A DNA stretch of 64,000 nucleotides from contig CATMVA010000003.1 in assembly GCA_950075865.1 (NCBI GenBank), positions 62,001 through 126,000 of the forward strand, in the 5' to 3' direction. The notes beneath the pieces were generated by a model that ran no database searches, was not told the origin of the DNA, and saw nothing but the letters and a program-made list of their open reading frames with translations. Below are positions 38,576 to 48,064 of the stretch, piece after piece. The position numbers and the translations under genes were made by a program. The DNA comes from an uncultured Oscillospiraceae bacterium. Lineage in GTDB: Bacteria > Bacillota > Clostridia > Oscillospirales > Oscillospiraceae. Numbering within the stretch: the stretch's first letter is position 1; every line of letters begins with the position of its first letter.

Positions 38576-38603
38576 TGCCTTCCCTCCCTTGACCACAGGC
38601 AAC

Positions 38604-38845
38604 AAAAAACGCCCTTGCCCCCAAAAGGAGACAAAGGCGCAAACCTCTGCGGTACCACTCCAATTCCGTACACAGTACGGCACTCATGCGCGCGGTAACG
38701 GGCGCTCCCGCCGGGACTTACTTCGTTTCAGCTCCGTCGTTCTGAGGTGATCCTTCCCCCATCCTCCCTGACCGCCTTTCACCACAACGGCGGCTCTCTG
38801 GGCAGCTCAGACCGGGTACTCGTCCTCATCGTCACGTTTTACAAA
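38604..38845 (-). ncRNA. T-box leader, isoleucine-type (specifier AUC)
   Basis: Minus strand: AGUA of specifier loop, AGAGAG and GGUG stem-I elements, specifier AUC (38749..38751), antiterminator GUGGUACCGC (38649..38658), then terminator GCGCCTTTGTCTCC...GGGGGCAAGGGCGTTTTTTG. Confidence 0.88.
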
Positions 38846-38848
38846 GGA

Positions 38849-38877
38849 ATTGTAGCGGGTTTTCCCCCGGATGTCAA
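38849..38877 (-). promoter_or_regulatory. sigmaA promoter of the T-box operon
   Basis: Minus strand TTGACA (38872..38877), 17-nt spacer, TACAAT (38849..38854). Confidence 0.85.
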
Positions 38878-38899
38878 GGGGAAAGGGTCAAAATGGGCA

Positions 38900-38932
38900 A
38901 AAAAGGACCCGGCGTTCCGCCGGGTCCTTTTC
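38900..38932. terminator. divIVA terminator
   Basis: AAAAGGACCCGGC-GTTC-CGCCGGGTCCTTTT. Confidence 0.85.
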
Positions 38933-38936
38933 ATCC

Positions 38937-39683
38937 TCAGATCTCGTAATCCTTCCCGAACTTCAGGTTCTTGAAGTCGATGCGGCGGGTGGGCTTCTCC
39001 TCCTCGTCGTCCTCGTCCTCCTCGGCCTTGGGCTCCACGGTCTTGGGAATCACGGGTGTGACCACCGGCCCCCGCTTCAGGGCCTCGTAGATCTCATTCT
39101 CCTCCAGGGGCTCCGCAGGCCCAGCAGGCTCCTCCTGAGGGGGGAGCTCCTCCCCGATGGCCTTCTCCACGGCGCTGCTGATGGACTCGGCCGCCGCGGC
39201 CACCTGGTCCCCCTGGTGGGCTGCCGCCACCAGCTTGGAAAGACCGTCAATGTACTCCACCTCGTGCTGGCAAAGCTCCTTGAGCTTGGCGATATACGCG
39301 GCGGTGGCCTTCTGGGCGGCGGTGAGCCGCAGCTGCTCGTTGGCCACCTCCTGCCGGATCTCCTGGATCTTGTCCTTAGCCTCGGACTCAGCGTCCCGGA
39401 CGATGGTGGCCTTCTTGGCCTCGGCCTCGCTCACCATCTGGTCGGCCATCTTTTGGGCCGTCATCAGGGCCTTCCGCATGGCGTCCTCGGTGGAACGGTA
39501 CTCCTCCACCTTGTCGGCCAGGACCTTCATCTTGGCTTTCAGCGTGGTGTTTTCCTTAAAAAGGGTGGTATAGTCGGCAGTGACCTGGTCCAGGAACTCA
39601 TCCACCATGGCCATATTGTACCCGCCAAAAGAGGCTTTTGTAAAGGCGTGCTCCGCCACTTCCTGAGGCGTCAGCATGTTCAT
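38937..39683 (-). CDS. DivIVA domain-containing cell division protein
   Basis: MLTPQEVAEHAFTKASFGGYNMAMVDEFLDQVTADY..., long coiled coil. Confidence 0.9.
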   Translation of the reverse strand: MNMLTPQEVAEHAFTKASFGGYNMAMVDEFLDQVTADYTTLFKENTTLKAKMKVLADKVEEYRSTEDAMRKALMTAQKMADQMVSEAEAKKATIVRDAESEAKDKIQEIRQEVANEQLRLTAAQKATAAYIAKLKELCQHEVEYIDGLSKLVAAAHQGDQVAAAAESISSAVEKAIGEELPPQEEPAGPAEPLEENEIYEALKRGPVVTPVIPKTVEPKAEEDEDDEEEKPTRRIDFKNLKFGKDYEI

Positions 39684-39698
39684 CCCACTCTTTCTTTC

Positions 39699-40178
39699 TT
39701 AGAAGTATAGACCGTTGTTCTCCAGCTCGTCGATCAGGTCGCCCAGAATGTCCACATTGTAGGGGGTAATGATGTAAGTGGACAGGGCCACCTTCTTCAC
39801 CTTGCCCTCCTGGGCATAGGCGGCGCCGGACAGGAAGTCCAGGATCCGCCGGGACACATCCTTGCTGGTCTGCTCCAGGTTGAGCACCACGGTCCGCTTC
39901 TCCCGGAGATGGTCGGCGATCTCGGCGGCGTTCTCGAACCGGTCGGGTTTCACCAGGACCACCTGGAGCTGAGTGGTAGTGTGGATATTGACCACCTTGT
40001 TGCTCCGCCGCTCCGTGCGGTCAGGCTCAAAGGCCGAGAGGGTCTCGGTCCGGGCCGCCTTCTCCTTGATGGCGGTACGGTCCAGTTTGCCAGTGCCCAT
40101 GGTGTCGAAATCGTCGAAGTCGTCCTCCTCGTCCTCATAAGGCCGGGCGATGCGCTTCAGCTCGTCAAGCAGTCCCAT
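39699..40178 (-). CDS. sepF: Cell division protein SepF
   Basis: MGLLDELKRIARPYEDEEDDFDD...KPDRFENAAEIADHLREKRTVVLNLEQTSKDVSRRILDFLSGAAYA. Confidence 0.93.
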   Translation of the reverse strand: MGLLDELKRIARPYEDEEDDFDDFDTMGTGKLDRTAIKEKAARTETLSAFEPDRTERRSNKVVNIHTTTQLQVVLVKPDRFENAAEIADHLREKRTVVLNLEQTSKDVSRRILDFLSGAAYAQEGKVKKVALSTYIITPYNVDILGDLIDELENNGLYF

Positions 40179-40209
40179 TTTTATTTCCTCCTCAGAAAAT
40201 TGTAATAAC

Positions 40210-40923
40210 TCATTCGGTCCTCTCTGTCCTCACCCGGGGGCCAAAGAGAGCAGTACCCACTCTCACCAGAGTGGCCCCCTCCCGGACGGCGTCGGGATAG
40301 TCCCCGCTCATCCCCATGGACAGACAGGTGATACCAGAATTATTATCATCCATTTCCCGTTTTATGTCAACAAAAAGTTGCTTTATTTCCCGGAAAATTT
40401 TTTGGCTGCCCCCCTCCGGGAGAGCCGGCGGGACCGCCATCAGCCCCCGCAGCCGCACATGCGGACACTCCAAAGTCTTCCGGCACAGGGCTTTGACCTC
40501 CTCCGGCAGCACTCCGGACTTGCTCTCCTCCCGGCCGATGTTGACTTCGATCAAAATATCCTGCCGAAGGTCCAGCCTGGCCGCCTCGGCCTCGATAGCC
40601 TCCAGAAGCCGGAGGGAATCCACCGACTCGATGAGGTCCACCCGCCCCACCACCTGCCGAACCTTGTTGCGCTGGAGATGGCCGATGAAGTGGAGCCCCG
40701 CACCGTCGTAGGCGTTTGCCTCCAGATGGGCCGTCATCTCCTGGACCCGGTTTTCCCCGCACACCGTGATCCCTGCGGCGATGGCCGCCCGGATGGTCTC
40801 GTCGGTCTGGGTCTTGGTGGCGGCCACCAGGGTGATCCCGGCCGGGTCCCGGCCCGCCTCCCGGGCGGCTACAGCGATCCGTTCCTTTACCGCGCGGATA
40901 TTCTCTTCCAAGCTCACAGCCAT
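40210..40923 (-). CDS. YggS family PLP-binding protein
   Basis: ENIRAVKERIAVAAREAGRDPAGITLVAATKTQ..., FIGHLQRNKVR, LSMGMSGDYPDAVREGATLVRVGTALFG. Confidence 0.95.
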   Translation of the reverse strand: MAVSLEENIRAVKERIAVAAREAGRDPAGITLVAATKTQTDETIRAAIAAGITVCGENRVQEMTAHLEANAYDGAGLHFIGHLQRNKVRQVVGRVDLIESVDSLRLLEAIEAEAARLDLRQDILIEVNIGREESKSGVLPEEVKALCRKTLECPHVRLRGLMAVPPALPEGGSQKIFREIKQLFVDIKREMDDNNSGITCLSMGMSGDYPDAVREGATLVRVGTALFGPRVRTERTE

Positions 40924-40945
40924 CCTCTCTCTTTCCGCCGGCATC

Positions 40946-42232
40946 TCAATCCAGGACCTTTCCGTCCCAGATCTCTCCACGGGCCAGGATGACCTCGTCC
41001 CCCGCCCGGAGCACCTTTCTCTGCTGGTTCTCAGTCGCATCCTCGCTGAGCAGGGGCTCCACCAGGTAAAAATCCTCCCCCTGGGCCAGGATGCTCACCG
41101 GCTTGCGCTCGGCCGTGACTCCCACCCGCACATAGACGCAGGCCACATTCACCTGTTTGACCTCGCCGGTCTCCTTGTCGGTCTGCTCCACGGTCTCCAC
41201 CCGGAGGGCCCCGGTGGGCACCCGGATCCCCGTTCTGCGGACAAAGACCAGCTCCACCGTCTGCCGGCGGAGAAGGGTGGTGTCGGACAGAAACTTGTTG
41301 GAGGAGAGCACTACGGCCACCCTCCCTTGCTGATCCGCTCCGATCTTTTCCACCTTCATATCCACCTCGCCGGCCCAGTCACGGGAAAAGCGGACGGTCA
41401 CGGACTCCCCCTCCACCAGCCGGTTGGCCTCCTCCCCGGTGAGGGGGCAGACAAAATACCAGGTGGAGCTGGTGATCAGCTTGGCCAAAGAGTTTGCGCT
41501 CACCGCCCGGCCTTTCTCCTCCATGGCGTCCAGGTCGGCGGGGGTCAGGCTCTCCACCATGTCGGGGGTCAGAATGCTCTCATACCCGTCCACCTGGCCG
41601 GAGAAAATGCCGCTCCCGGTCACGGTGACCCGCCCCACGCTCTCCACGGTCTGAGCCCGGAGCGCGTCGATCTCCCTCCGGGTGCTGGACAGGGCGGCGG
41701 ACAGGGCGTCGGCGTCGCCGTTGCGCCTGGCCTGCTGATAGACCGCGCTCCGGAAGGAGGCCGTCTGACTCTCCAGGCGGGTAAAGTCCCCCGCCTCCAC
41801 CGCCGCGCGCAGGGTCACCATGGTGTCCAGCACCAGCTGGCCCACGTTGTCTCCCTGCCCGGTGCTGTCGTCATCGGCGGCGGCCAGTGCCTGGGCAAGC
41901 TGGGCCTCCTCGGTCCGCAGCATCTCCAGCCGTTCCGAACGCTCCATGGCCTCGGCGTCGGCGTACAGCAAAGCAACGGTGGCTCCTGCCGCCACCTTCT
42001 CCCCCTCCACGGGGGTGATCCGGACGATCCCCCCCACCTGGCCGGTCAGCACCTGCTCGGAGCGGACCATCCAGCCGGTAGTCTCCACCGTGTCGTCCAG
42101 CTCATAGCCATAGGCTTGCACGGTGGGGTAGGGATCCCGCAGCCCCTTCCAGGCCGCCCCGCCCAGATACAGCAGGATGGCCAGGAAGAAGAGGACCATC
42201 ACGATTCGATTGACCAGAGTGCCTTGCTTCAT
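40946..42232 (-). CDS. HlyD-like membrane adaptor protein
   Basis: N-terminal TM, GWMVRSEQVLTGQVGGIVRITPVEGEKVAAGATVALLY, central coiled coil. Confidence 0.75.
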   Translation of the reverse strand: MKQGTLVNRIVMVLFFLAILLYLGGAAWKGLRDPYPTVQAYGYELDDTVETTGWMVRSEQVLTGQVGGIVRITPVEGEKVAAGATVALLYADAEAMERSERLEMLRTEEAQLAQALAAADDDSTGQGDNVGQLVLDTMVTLRAAVEAGDFTRLESQTASFRSAVYQQARRNGDADALSAALSSTRREIDALRAQTVESVGRVTVTGSGIFSGQVDGYESILTPDMVESLTPADLDAMEEKGRAVSANSLAKLITSSTWYFVCPLTGEEANRLVEGESVTVRFSRDWAGEVDMKVEKIGADQQGRVAVVLSSNKFLSDTTLLRRQTVELVFVRRTGIRVPTGALRVETVEQTDKETGEVKQVNVACVYVRVGVTAERKPVSILAQGEDFYLVEPLLSEDATENQQRKVLRAGDEVILARGEIWDGKVLD

Positions 42233-42263
42233 AAGTTCTCTCTCTTTCGGGGAAACGATGCGC

Positions 42264-42497
42264 TTACGTTATAGGGTCTGGGGTTAAATCAATAGGATGT
42301 ACCGGCGCAATGGTGGAGATGGCGTGCTTGTAGATGACCTGCTGCTTTCCATCGGAATCCAGCACCACTACAAAGGGGTCGAATCCGGTGATCTTGCCCC
42401 GCATCTGGAAGCCGTTCATCAAAAACATGGTGACGGGCTCCTGGGCACGGCGGGCGCGGGTGAGAAACAGGTCCTGAAGGTCATTGGGTTTTGACAT
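42264..42497 (-). CDS. hfq: RNA-binding protein Hfq
   Basis: [61 protein letters not shown]. Confidence 0.96.
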   Translation of the reverse strand: MSKPNDLQDLFLTRARRAQEPVTMFLMNGFQMRGKITGFDPFVVVLDSDGKQQVIYKHAISTIAPVHPIDLTPDPIT

Positions 42498-42569
42498 GGA
42501 AAACATCCTTTCTCTATAAAAGATGTTTCCATAATATACCAGTTATAACGTGAAAACCGTCGAACCCTG

Positions 42570-44603
42570 TCAAACCCGCCGCTTAAATTGCTTTTCCAGC
42601 TGAGCCCTGGGCAGCTCCACGCACACAGGCCTTCCATGTGGGCAGTATTTCACCTCGCCCGACATGACGGCCCGTGTCACAGCCTCCAGCTCCTCGGCGG
42701 CGTTCTTCCAGCCCCCCTTGATGGCCGCCTTGCAGGCCATGGTGTGCCAGATCTCGTCCATCCGCTCGGTCTCCCCGGTCTCCCCGGTGAGGGAGAGCCG
42801 CCCGGCGATCTCAGTGAGGGCGGCGGGGGCCTGTCCGGCCTCCAGATAATCGGGGACCCGGCGGACCACCAAAGCGCCACCCCCGAAGTCCTCCACCTCA
42901 AAGCCCGCCTTGTCCAGCTCGGTGGCATAGTCCAGCAGCAGACTGTGTTCCTCGGGGGTGGGGGTAAAGACCACGGGGGTCAGCAGAAGCTGGGACATGG
43001 GGGTATACCCGGCGGAGCGCATCCGGTCAAAGTTCATCCGCTCGTGGGCGGCGTGCTTGTCGATGAGCAGGGCCTTGTCCCCCTGCTCCACCACCACATA
43101 GGTGCGGAAAAGCTCCCCCACAATGCGCCATGGCTGCTCTGGCTCCTCCTCCAAGGTCTGGAAAGCCTGGGAGGGGCGCGGGGCGGGAGCGCCCCGCGCC
43201 ACAGTGGGGGTGGCTCGCTCTGCAAGGGTACCCTGCTTTTCCTCCGTAATATTTTTCTTCACCGGCAAAAAATCGGCAGCGGAGGAAGACAGAGGGACGG
43301 TTCTTTTGTCTTGTTCTGAAACCAGTGGGGTGTTTTCTTTTTCCTGCCTCGATCCCGTGGGGCGGGGCGCCCCCGCCCCGCCAAAAGACAGGGAAGAAGA
43401 CAAGGGGACGGTTCCTTTGTCTTGGGCGGCAGTCACTCTCCCCATCGTCCCCTTATCCGTCACCGGCGGGACGTCATTGGCCTTTCGGTCAACGACTGTC
43501 CCGGCAGCGGCTTTGCCGCTGCCGGGCGCCGTAAAATCACGCATGGGCAGACTGGTCTGCCGCCCCTCGTCCACATGGGGATGGAGAGCCTCCTCCGCCG
43601 CCTGGGGTCGGGTCCTGTCTCCCCCCAGAGCCGAGAGAACGGCGTAGTAGACCGCCGAGAAGACCGCCCGCTCGGCGCCGAATTTGACCTCCTGCTTGGT
43701 GGGGTGGACGTTCACATCCACCGCGTTGAGCTTCACGGTCAGGTGGAGCACACAGCCGGGGAACTTGCCTACCATCCTTTGATTGGCGTAGGCCTGCTCC
43801 AGGGCTGCCGTCATGGACTGGCTCTTCACATACCGGCCGTTGACAAAGAAGAACTGGTAGCCCCGGTTTCCCCGGCAGCAGGTGGGCAGGGAGACGAAGC
43901 CGGACACACTGATGTCCTCCCCGCTGCCCTCAGCGGGCACAAAACCCAGGGCCAGCTCCCGGCCCAGCACGGCGTACAGGGCCGAGCGAAGCTGTCCGTC
44001 CCCCGGGGTCAGCAGCTCCTGCTTCCCGTCCCGGATAAACTTGAAGGAGACCTCCGGGTGGCTGAGCGCCTGCTTCTGGACCGCCGAGAAGCAGGCGGCT
44101 CCCTCGGCGGCGTCCTTTTTCATGAACTTGAGCCGGGCCGGGGTGTTGAAAAAGAGATCCCGGACCAGCAGGGTGGTGCCCAGGGGGCAGCCGGTCTCCT
44201 CCCGCATCACCACCGTGCCCCCCTCCAGGGTCAGGGAGGTACCCAGGGCGTCCTCCTGCCGCCGGGTGAATAGCTCCACCCGTGCCACGGCGGCCACGGC
44301 AGCCAGAGCCTCCCCCCGGAAGCCCAGGGTGCCGATGGCCTCCAGGTCGTACTCGGTGCGGATCTTGCTGGTGGCATGGCGGAGAAAGGCGGTCTCGCAC
44401 TCCTCGGGGGCGATGCCGCAGCCGTCGTCGGTGATCCGGATGAGGCTCATGCCCCCGTTCTGGATCTCCACAGTCACCGTATGGGCCCCCGCGTCCACCG
44501 CGTTCTCACACAGCTCCTTGACCACGCTGGCCGGCCGCTCCACCACCTCGCCCGCGGCGATCAGATCGGCCACATGGGGCGCAAGCTCCTGAATATGGGG
44601 CAT
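42570..44603 (-). CDS. mutL: DNA mismatch repair endonuclease MutL
   Basis: IAAGEVVERPASVVKELCENAVDAG, GFRGEAL; C-terminal domain with CPHGRPV. Confidence 0.96.
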   Translation of the reverse strand: MPHIQELAPHVADLIAAGEVVERPASVVKELCENAVDAGAHTVTVEIQNGGMSLIRITDDGCGIAPEECETAFLRHATSKIRTEYDLEAIGTLGFRGEALAAVAAVARVELFTRRQEDALGTSLTLEGGTVVMREETGCPLGTTLLVRDLFFNTPARLKFMKKDAAEGAACFSAVQKQALSHPEVSFKFIRDGKQELLTPGDGQLRSALYAVLGRELALGFVPAEGSGEDISVSGFVSLPTCCRGNRGYQFFFVNGRYVKSQSMTAALEQAYANQRMVGKFPGCVLHLTVKLNAVDVNVHPTKQEVKFGAERAVFSAVYYAVLSALGGDRTRPQAAEEALHPHVDEGRQTSLPMRDFTAPGSGKAAAGTVVDRKANDVPPVTDKGTMGRVTAAQDKGTVPLSSSLSFGGAGAPRPTGSRQEKENTPLVSEQDKRTVPLSSSAADFLPVKKNITEEKQGTLAERATPTVARGAPAPRPSQAFQTLEEEPEQPWRIVGELFRTYVVVEQGDKALLIDKHAAHERMNFDRMRSAGYTPMSQLLLTPVVFTPTPEEHSLLLDYATELDKAGFEVEDFGGGALVVRRVPDYLEAGQAPAALTEIAGRLSLTGETGETERMDEIWHTMACKAAIKGGWKNAAEELEAVTRAVMSGEVKYCPHGRPVCVELPRAQLEKQFKRRV
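43175..43200. repeat. GC palindrome inside mutL linker
   Basis: GGCGCGGGGC-GGGAGC-GCCCCGCGCC. Confidence 0.75.
43286..43312. repeat. Palindromic element inside mutL linker (copy 1)
   Basis: AAGACAGAGGGACGGTTCTTTTGTCTT. Confidence 0.7.
43356..43382. repeat. GC palindrome inside mutL linker, also present upstream of mutS
   Basis: CGTGGGGCGGGGCGCCCCCGCCCCGCC; 25/27 identical to 48007..48033. Confidence 0.8.
43396..43423. repeat. Palindromic element inside mutL linker (copy 2)
   Basis: AAGACAAGGGGACGGTTCCTTTGTCTT. Confidence 0.7.
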
Positions 44604-44625
44604 GAAACGTCACCTCTTTCCTCTC

Positions 44626-45321
44626 TCATACTATAAATAAGATCAGCGCGTTGAGCCCGCCGTGCAAAACCGTGCAGGCCCACACGCTTCCGCCGTTCTC
44701 ATAGCACAGGGTCAACGCCGCCGACGTGGGCAGGTAGAGCACCGAAAGCAGCAAAAAACGGGGATCCCCGAAGTCCCAAGCGTACCGCCACACCATGGAG
44801 ACGGCGTAGAACAGGGTGACCAGGATCATGGCCATAGGCTTGCTGTACTCCCGGAGCTGTCCGTACAGGAACCCCCGGTACATGGTCTCCTCCACCAGAG
44901 GGATCAGCAGCAGCACAAGGGTCAGGGTAGGCCCCGGCGCCAGCAGGTATTCCTGCGCATATTGCATGGGGATGGGGTCCGCCACCGGGAAAGGCAGCCT
45001 CTGGAGCAGCAGCCGGAGCCCTCCCGCCGCCACCAGCCCCGCCAGAATGGCGTACAGGTTCTCGGGTAGCCAGTCCACCAGCCCTACCAGATCCCTCCTG
45101 AGCTGGCTCCAGAAGGTAAACAGTGCTAGGAGGAAGAGGACGGCGTAGTAGACCACATTGGCCTCGGCCATCAGGAGTTCCCCTTTCTCTCCCTCCCCCA
45201 TGGCCAGTCCTTGGAACCAAGCGTTGAGCCGGGGAAACACGAACAGATAAAGAAGGAAAAGCACCGTGCCCCGCTGCCGGGCCGACGGGCTCAATTCACT
45301 TTTCCAGTTGCGACGGAACAT
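44626..45321 (-). CDS. CPBP family intramembrane metalloprotease
   Basis: EETMYRGFLYGQLREY, later HGGLNAL; multi-TM; start MFRRNWKSE at 45321. Confidence 0.88.
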   Translation of the reverse strand: MFRRNWKSELSPSARQRGTVLFLLYLFVFPRLNAWFQGLAMGEGEKGELLMAEANVVYYAVLFLLALFTFWSQLRRDLVGLVDWLPENLYAILAGLVAAGGLRLLLQRLPFPVADPIPMQYAQEYLLAPGPTLTLVLLLIPLVEETMYRGFLYGQLREYSKPMAMILVTLFYAVSMVWRYAWDFGDPRFLLLSVLYLPTSAALTLCYENGGSVWACTVLHGGLNALILFIV

Positions 45322-45365
45322 GGGCTTCCCCCCCTTCTTACCATATTTTCTTCGGACAGGCCCGC

Positions 45366-47966
45366 TTACCCCAATTCTTTTTTCCACCGATAAATCAGAT
45401 TCATGGCCTCGATGGGCGTCAGAGTGTCCACATCCACCGCCCGGAGCTTGTCCTGCAATGCCTGGGCCGCCATGCCCTCCAGAGAGAACTGGTCGCTCCC
45501 GGCTGCCGGGCGCTGCGTCCCCACCGCCCCGGGCTGCCAGTCGTGGGCCTCCAGCTCGGAGAGAATGGCTCTGGCCCGGGCGATCACCCTGTCGGGCACC
45601 CCAGCCAGCTGGGCCACCTCGATGCCGTAGCTGGCCCCGGCGGGACCGGGGACGATCTTCCGGAGGAAGACCACCCCATCCTTCTTTTTCTTGGCGGCAA
45701 TGTTGTAGTTTTTCACCCCGTCGATCTCCCCCTCCAGAGCGGTGATCTCGTGATAGTGGGTGGCGAAAAGGGTCTTGCACCCCAGCTTTTTGGGGTCGGC
45801 GCAGTACTCCAGCACCGCCCTGGCAATGGCCATGCCGTCATAGGTGGAGGTCCCCCGTCCGATCTCGTCCAGGATAAGCAGGCTCTTGCCCGTGGCGTTC
45901 TTCAGCAGCTCGGCCACCTCGGTCATCTCCACCATGAAGGTGGACTGCCCGGCCGACAGGTCGTCGCTGGCTCCAATGCGGGTGAACACCCGGTCCACGA
46001 TGCCGATCCGGGCCGCCCGGGCGGGGACAAAAGACCCCATCTGGGCCATGAGCACCATCAGGGCCACCTGCCGCATATAGGTGGATTTTCCCGCCATGTT
46101 GGGCCCCGTGATGATGGCCACCCGGTTCTCCCGGTTGTCCAGCCTGGCGTCGTTGGGGACAAAGAGGGTATTCTTGGCAGCCTTCTCCACCACAGGATGC
46201 CGCCCCTCGGTGATCTCAACGGCGTCCGAGAGGTCCACCTGGGGCATACAGTAGTTGTTCTCGGCGGCCACCCGGGCGAAGGAACACAGCACGTCCACCT
46301 GCCCCACGGCGGCGGCCGAACGCTGGATCTCCTCAGCCTTCCCGGCGGCCATCTGCCGCACCTCGGTGAAGAGCTTGTACTCCAGCTCCACCACCTGGTC
46401 CTGAGCCGTGAGGATGGTGTGTTCCATCTCTTTCAGCTCCGGGGTGATGTACCGCTCGCAGTTCACCAAGGTCTGCTTGCGGATATAGTTGTCCGGGATG
46501 GGCACCGTGTTGGCCTTGCTCACCTCGATATAGTACCCGAACACCCGGTTGAAGCCCACCTTCAGCCGCTGGATGCCGGTTTTCTCCTTCTCCTGGGCCT
46601 CCAGGGCGGCCACCATGTCCTTGCCTCCGGTCAGGATGCCCCGGAGCCGGTCCACCTCGGCGTTGTAGCCCTCCCGGATGAATCCTCCTTCCCGCACCGA
46701 GAAGGGGGGCTCGTCCACAAAGGCGGCGTCAATGAGCCCCCGCAGTTCGGCAAGGTCGTTCAGCTCCTCCCGGAGCACACTCAGCAGGGAGGAGGACAAA
46801 GGGGAGAGCAGCAGCCGCAGGACCGGCAGCTTTCCCAGCCCGCGGGAGAGGGCTACCATGTCCCGTCCCCCGGCGGTGCCGTAGGCCACCCGGCTGATGA
46901 GCCGCTCCAGGTCGGTGACCTCCTTCAGCTCCCGCTCCAGCTCCTGCCGGGCCACCGAGTCCTCCACCAGGTCTTTTACCGCCCCCTGGCGCTTGCCGAT
47001 CTGGGCCGGGGAGAGGAGGGGCCTCTCGATCCAGGAGCGGATGAGCCGGTGTCCCATGGGGGTAGCCGTCTTGTCCAGCACCCAGAGAAGGCTCCCCTTC
47101 TTCTCGCCTCCCCGCAGGGTCTCGGTCAGCTCCAGGTTCCGCCGTGCGGCCAGATCCAGCTCCATGAACTCCCCGGTGGTGTAATATTGGATCTCGGACA
47201 TATAGGAAAGGTCGGTCTTCTGTGTGGCGTACAGATAGCCCACCAGAGCCCCCACCGCCCGGACGGCCACTCCGGCCGTCAGGTCCTCTTTTCCCTTCCG
47301 GAACTGCTTTTCCACCGTCCGCCGGGCCTTGTCTGGGTCAAAATCGCTCCCGGTCGCCTTCTCCAGCCGGCAGCCCAGCCGCTCGTCCAGAAAGCTCCGA
47401 AGAGCCGCGTCCTCCCAGGCCTCGGGAGAGAGCAAAGCCTCCCGCGGGGCAAACCGTCCCAGCTCGTTCTCCAGGTGCTCCCGCCAGGCGCTCCCCTCAA
47501 AGCTGGTGCAGGCGGCCTCCCCGGTGGAAAGGTCGGCAAAGCACACCCCTGCCGACTCCCCCTCCAGACACAGGGCGCACAGGAAGTTGTTTTTCCCCTC
47601 CTCCAGCATGGTCTCCTCAATGACCGTGCCGGGGGTGACGATGCGGATGATGTCCCGCTCCACCAGTCCCTTGGCCGTGGCCGGGTCCTCCATCTGCTCG
47701 CAGATAGCCACCTTGTACCCCTTGGCAATGAGCCGGGAGAGATAGGCATCCACCGAGTGGTAGGGCACCCCGCACATGGGGGTCTGCTCCTCGGCGGGCC
47801 TCCCCCGGTCCCGGGTGGTCAGGGCCAGCTCCAGCTCCTTGGAGGCGATTTTGGCGTCCTCGTTGAACATCTCATAGAAGTCCCCCAGCCGGAAGAACAG
47901 CAGGCAGTCCGGGTGGTCGGCCTTGATTTTATTGTATTGCAGCATCATGGGCGTGCCTTCGGCCAT
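45366..47966 (-). CDS. mutS: DNA mismatch repair protein MutS
   Basis: TPMMLQYNKIKADHPDCLLFFRLGDFYEMF..., GPNMAGKSTYMRQVALMVLMAQMGSFVPA. Confidence 0.97.
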   Translation of the reverse strand: MAEGTPMMLQYNKIKADHPDCLLFFRLGDFYEMFNEDAKIASKELELALTTRDRGRPAEEQTPMCGVPYHSVDAYLSRLIAKGYKVAICEQMEDPATAKGLVERDIIRIVTPGTVIEETMLEEGKNNFLCALCLEGESAGVCFADLSTGEAACTSFEGSAWREHLENELGRFAPREALLSPEAWEDAALRSFLDERLGCRLEKATGSDFDPDKARRTVEKQFRKGKEDLTAGVAVRAVGALVGYLYATQKTDLSYMSEIQYYTTGEFMELDLAARRNLELTETLRGGEKKGSLLWVLDKTATPMGHRLIRSWIERPLLSPAQIGKRQGAVKDLVEDSVARQELERELKEVTDLERLISRVAYGTAGGRDMVALSRGLGKLPVLRLLLSPLSSSLLSVLREELNDLAELRGLIDAAFVDEPPFSVREGGFIREGYNAEVDRLRGILTGGKDMVAALEAQEKEKTGIQRLKVGFNRVFGYYIEVSKANTVPIPDNYIRKQTLVNCERYITPELKEMEHTILTAQDQVVELEYKLFTEVRQMAAGKAEEIQRSAAAVGQVDVLCSFARVAAENNYCMPQVDLSDAVEITEGRHPVVEKAAKNTLFVPNDARLDNRENRVAIITGPNMAGKSTYMRQVALMVLMAQMGSFVPARAARIGIVDRVFTRIGASDDLSAGQSTFMVEMTEVAELLKNATGKSLLILDEIGRGTSTYDGMAIARAVLEYCADPKKLGCKTLFATHYHEITALEGEIDGVKNYNIAAKKKKDGVVFLRKIVPGPAGASYGIEVAQLAGVPDRVIARARAILSELEAHDWQPGAVGTQRPAAGSDQFSLEGMAAQALQDKLRAVDVDTLTPIEAMNLIYRWKKELG

Positions 47967-48006
47967 AGGGAAACCTTCTTTCTTTATTCAAAAAATTCTG
48001 TTTCTT

Positions 48007-48033
48007 CGTGGGGCAGGGCGCCCTCGCCCCGCC
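48007..48033. repeat. GC palindromic repeat upstream of mutS
   Basis: CGTGGGGCAGGGCGCCCTCGCCCCGCC; matches mutL copy at 43356..43382 with 2 differences. Confidence 0.8.
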
Positions 48034-48064
48034 GCCATGCCGGCGCCCTACAAAAAGCAAACCA

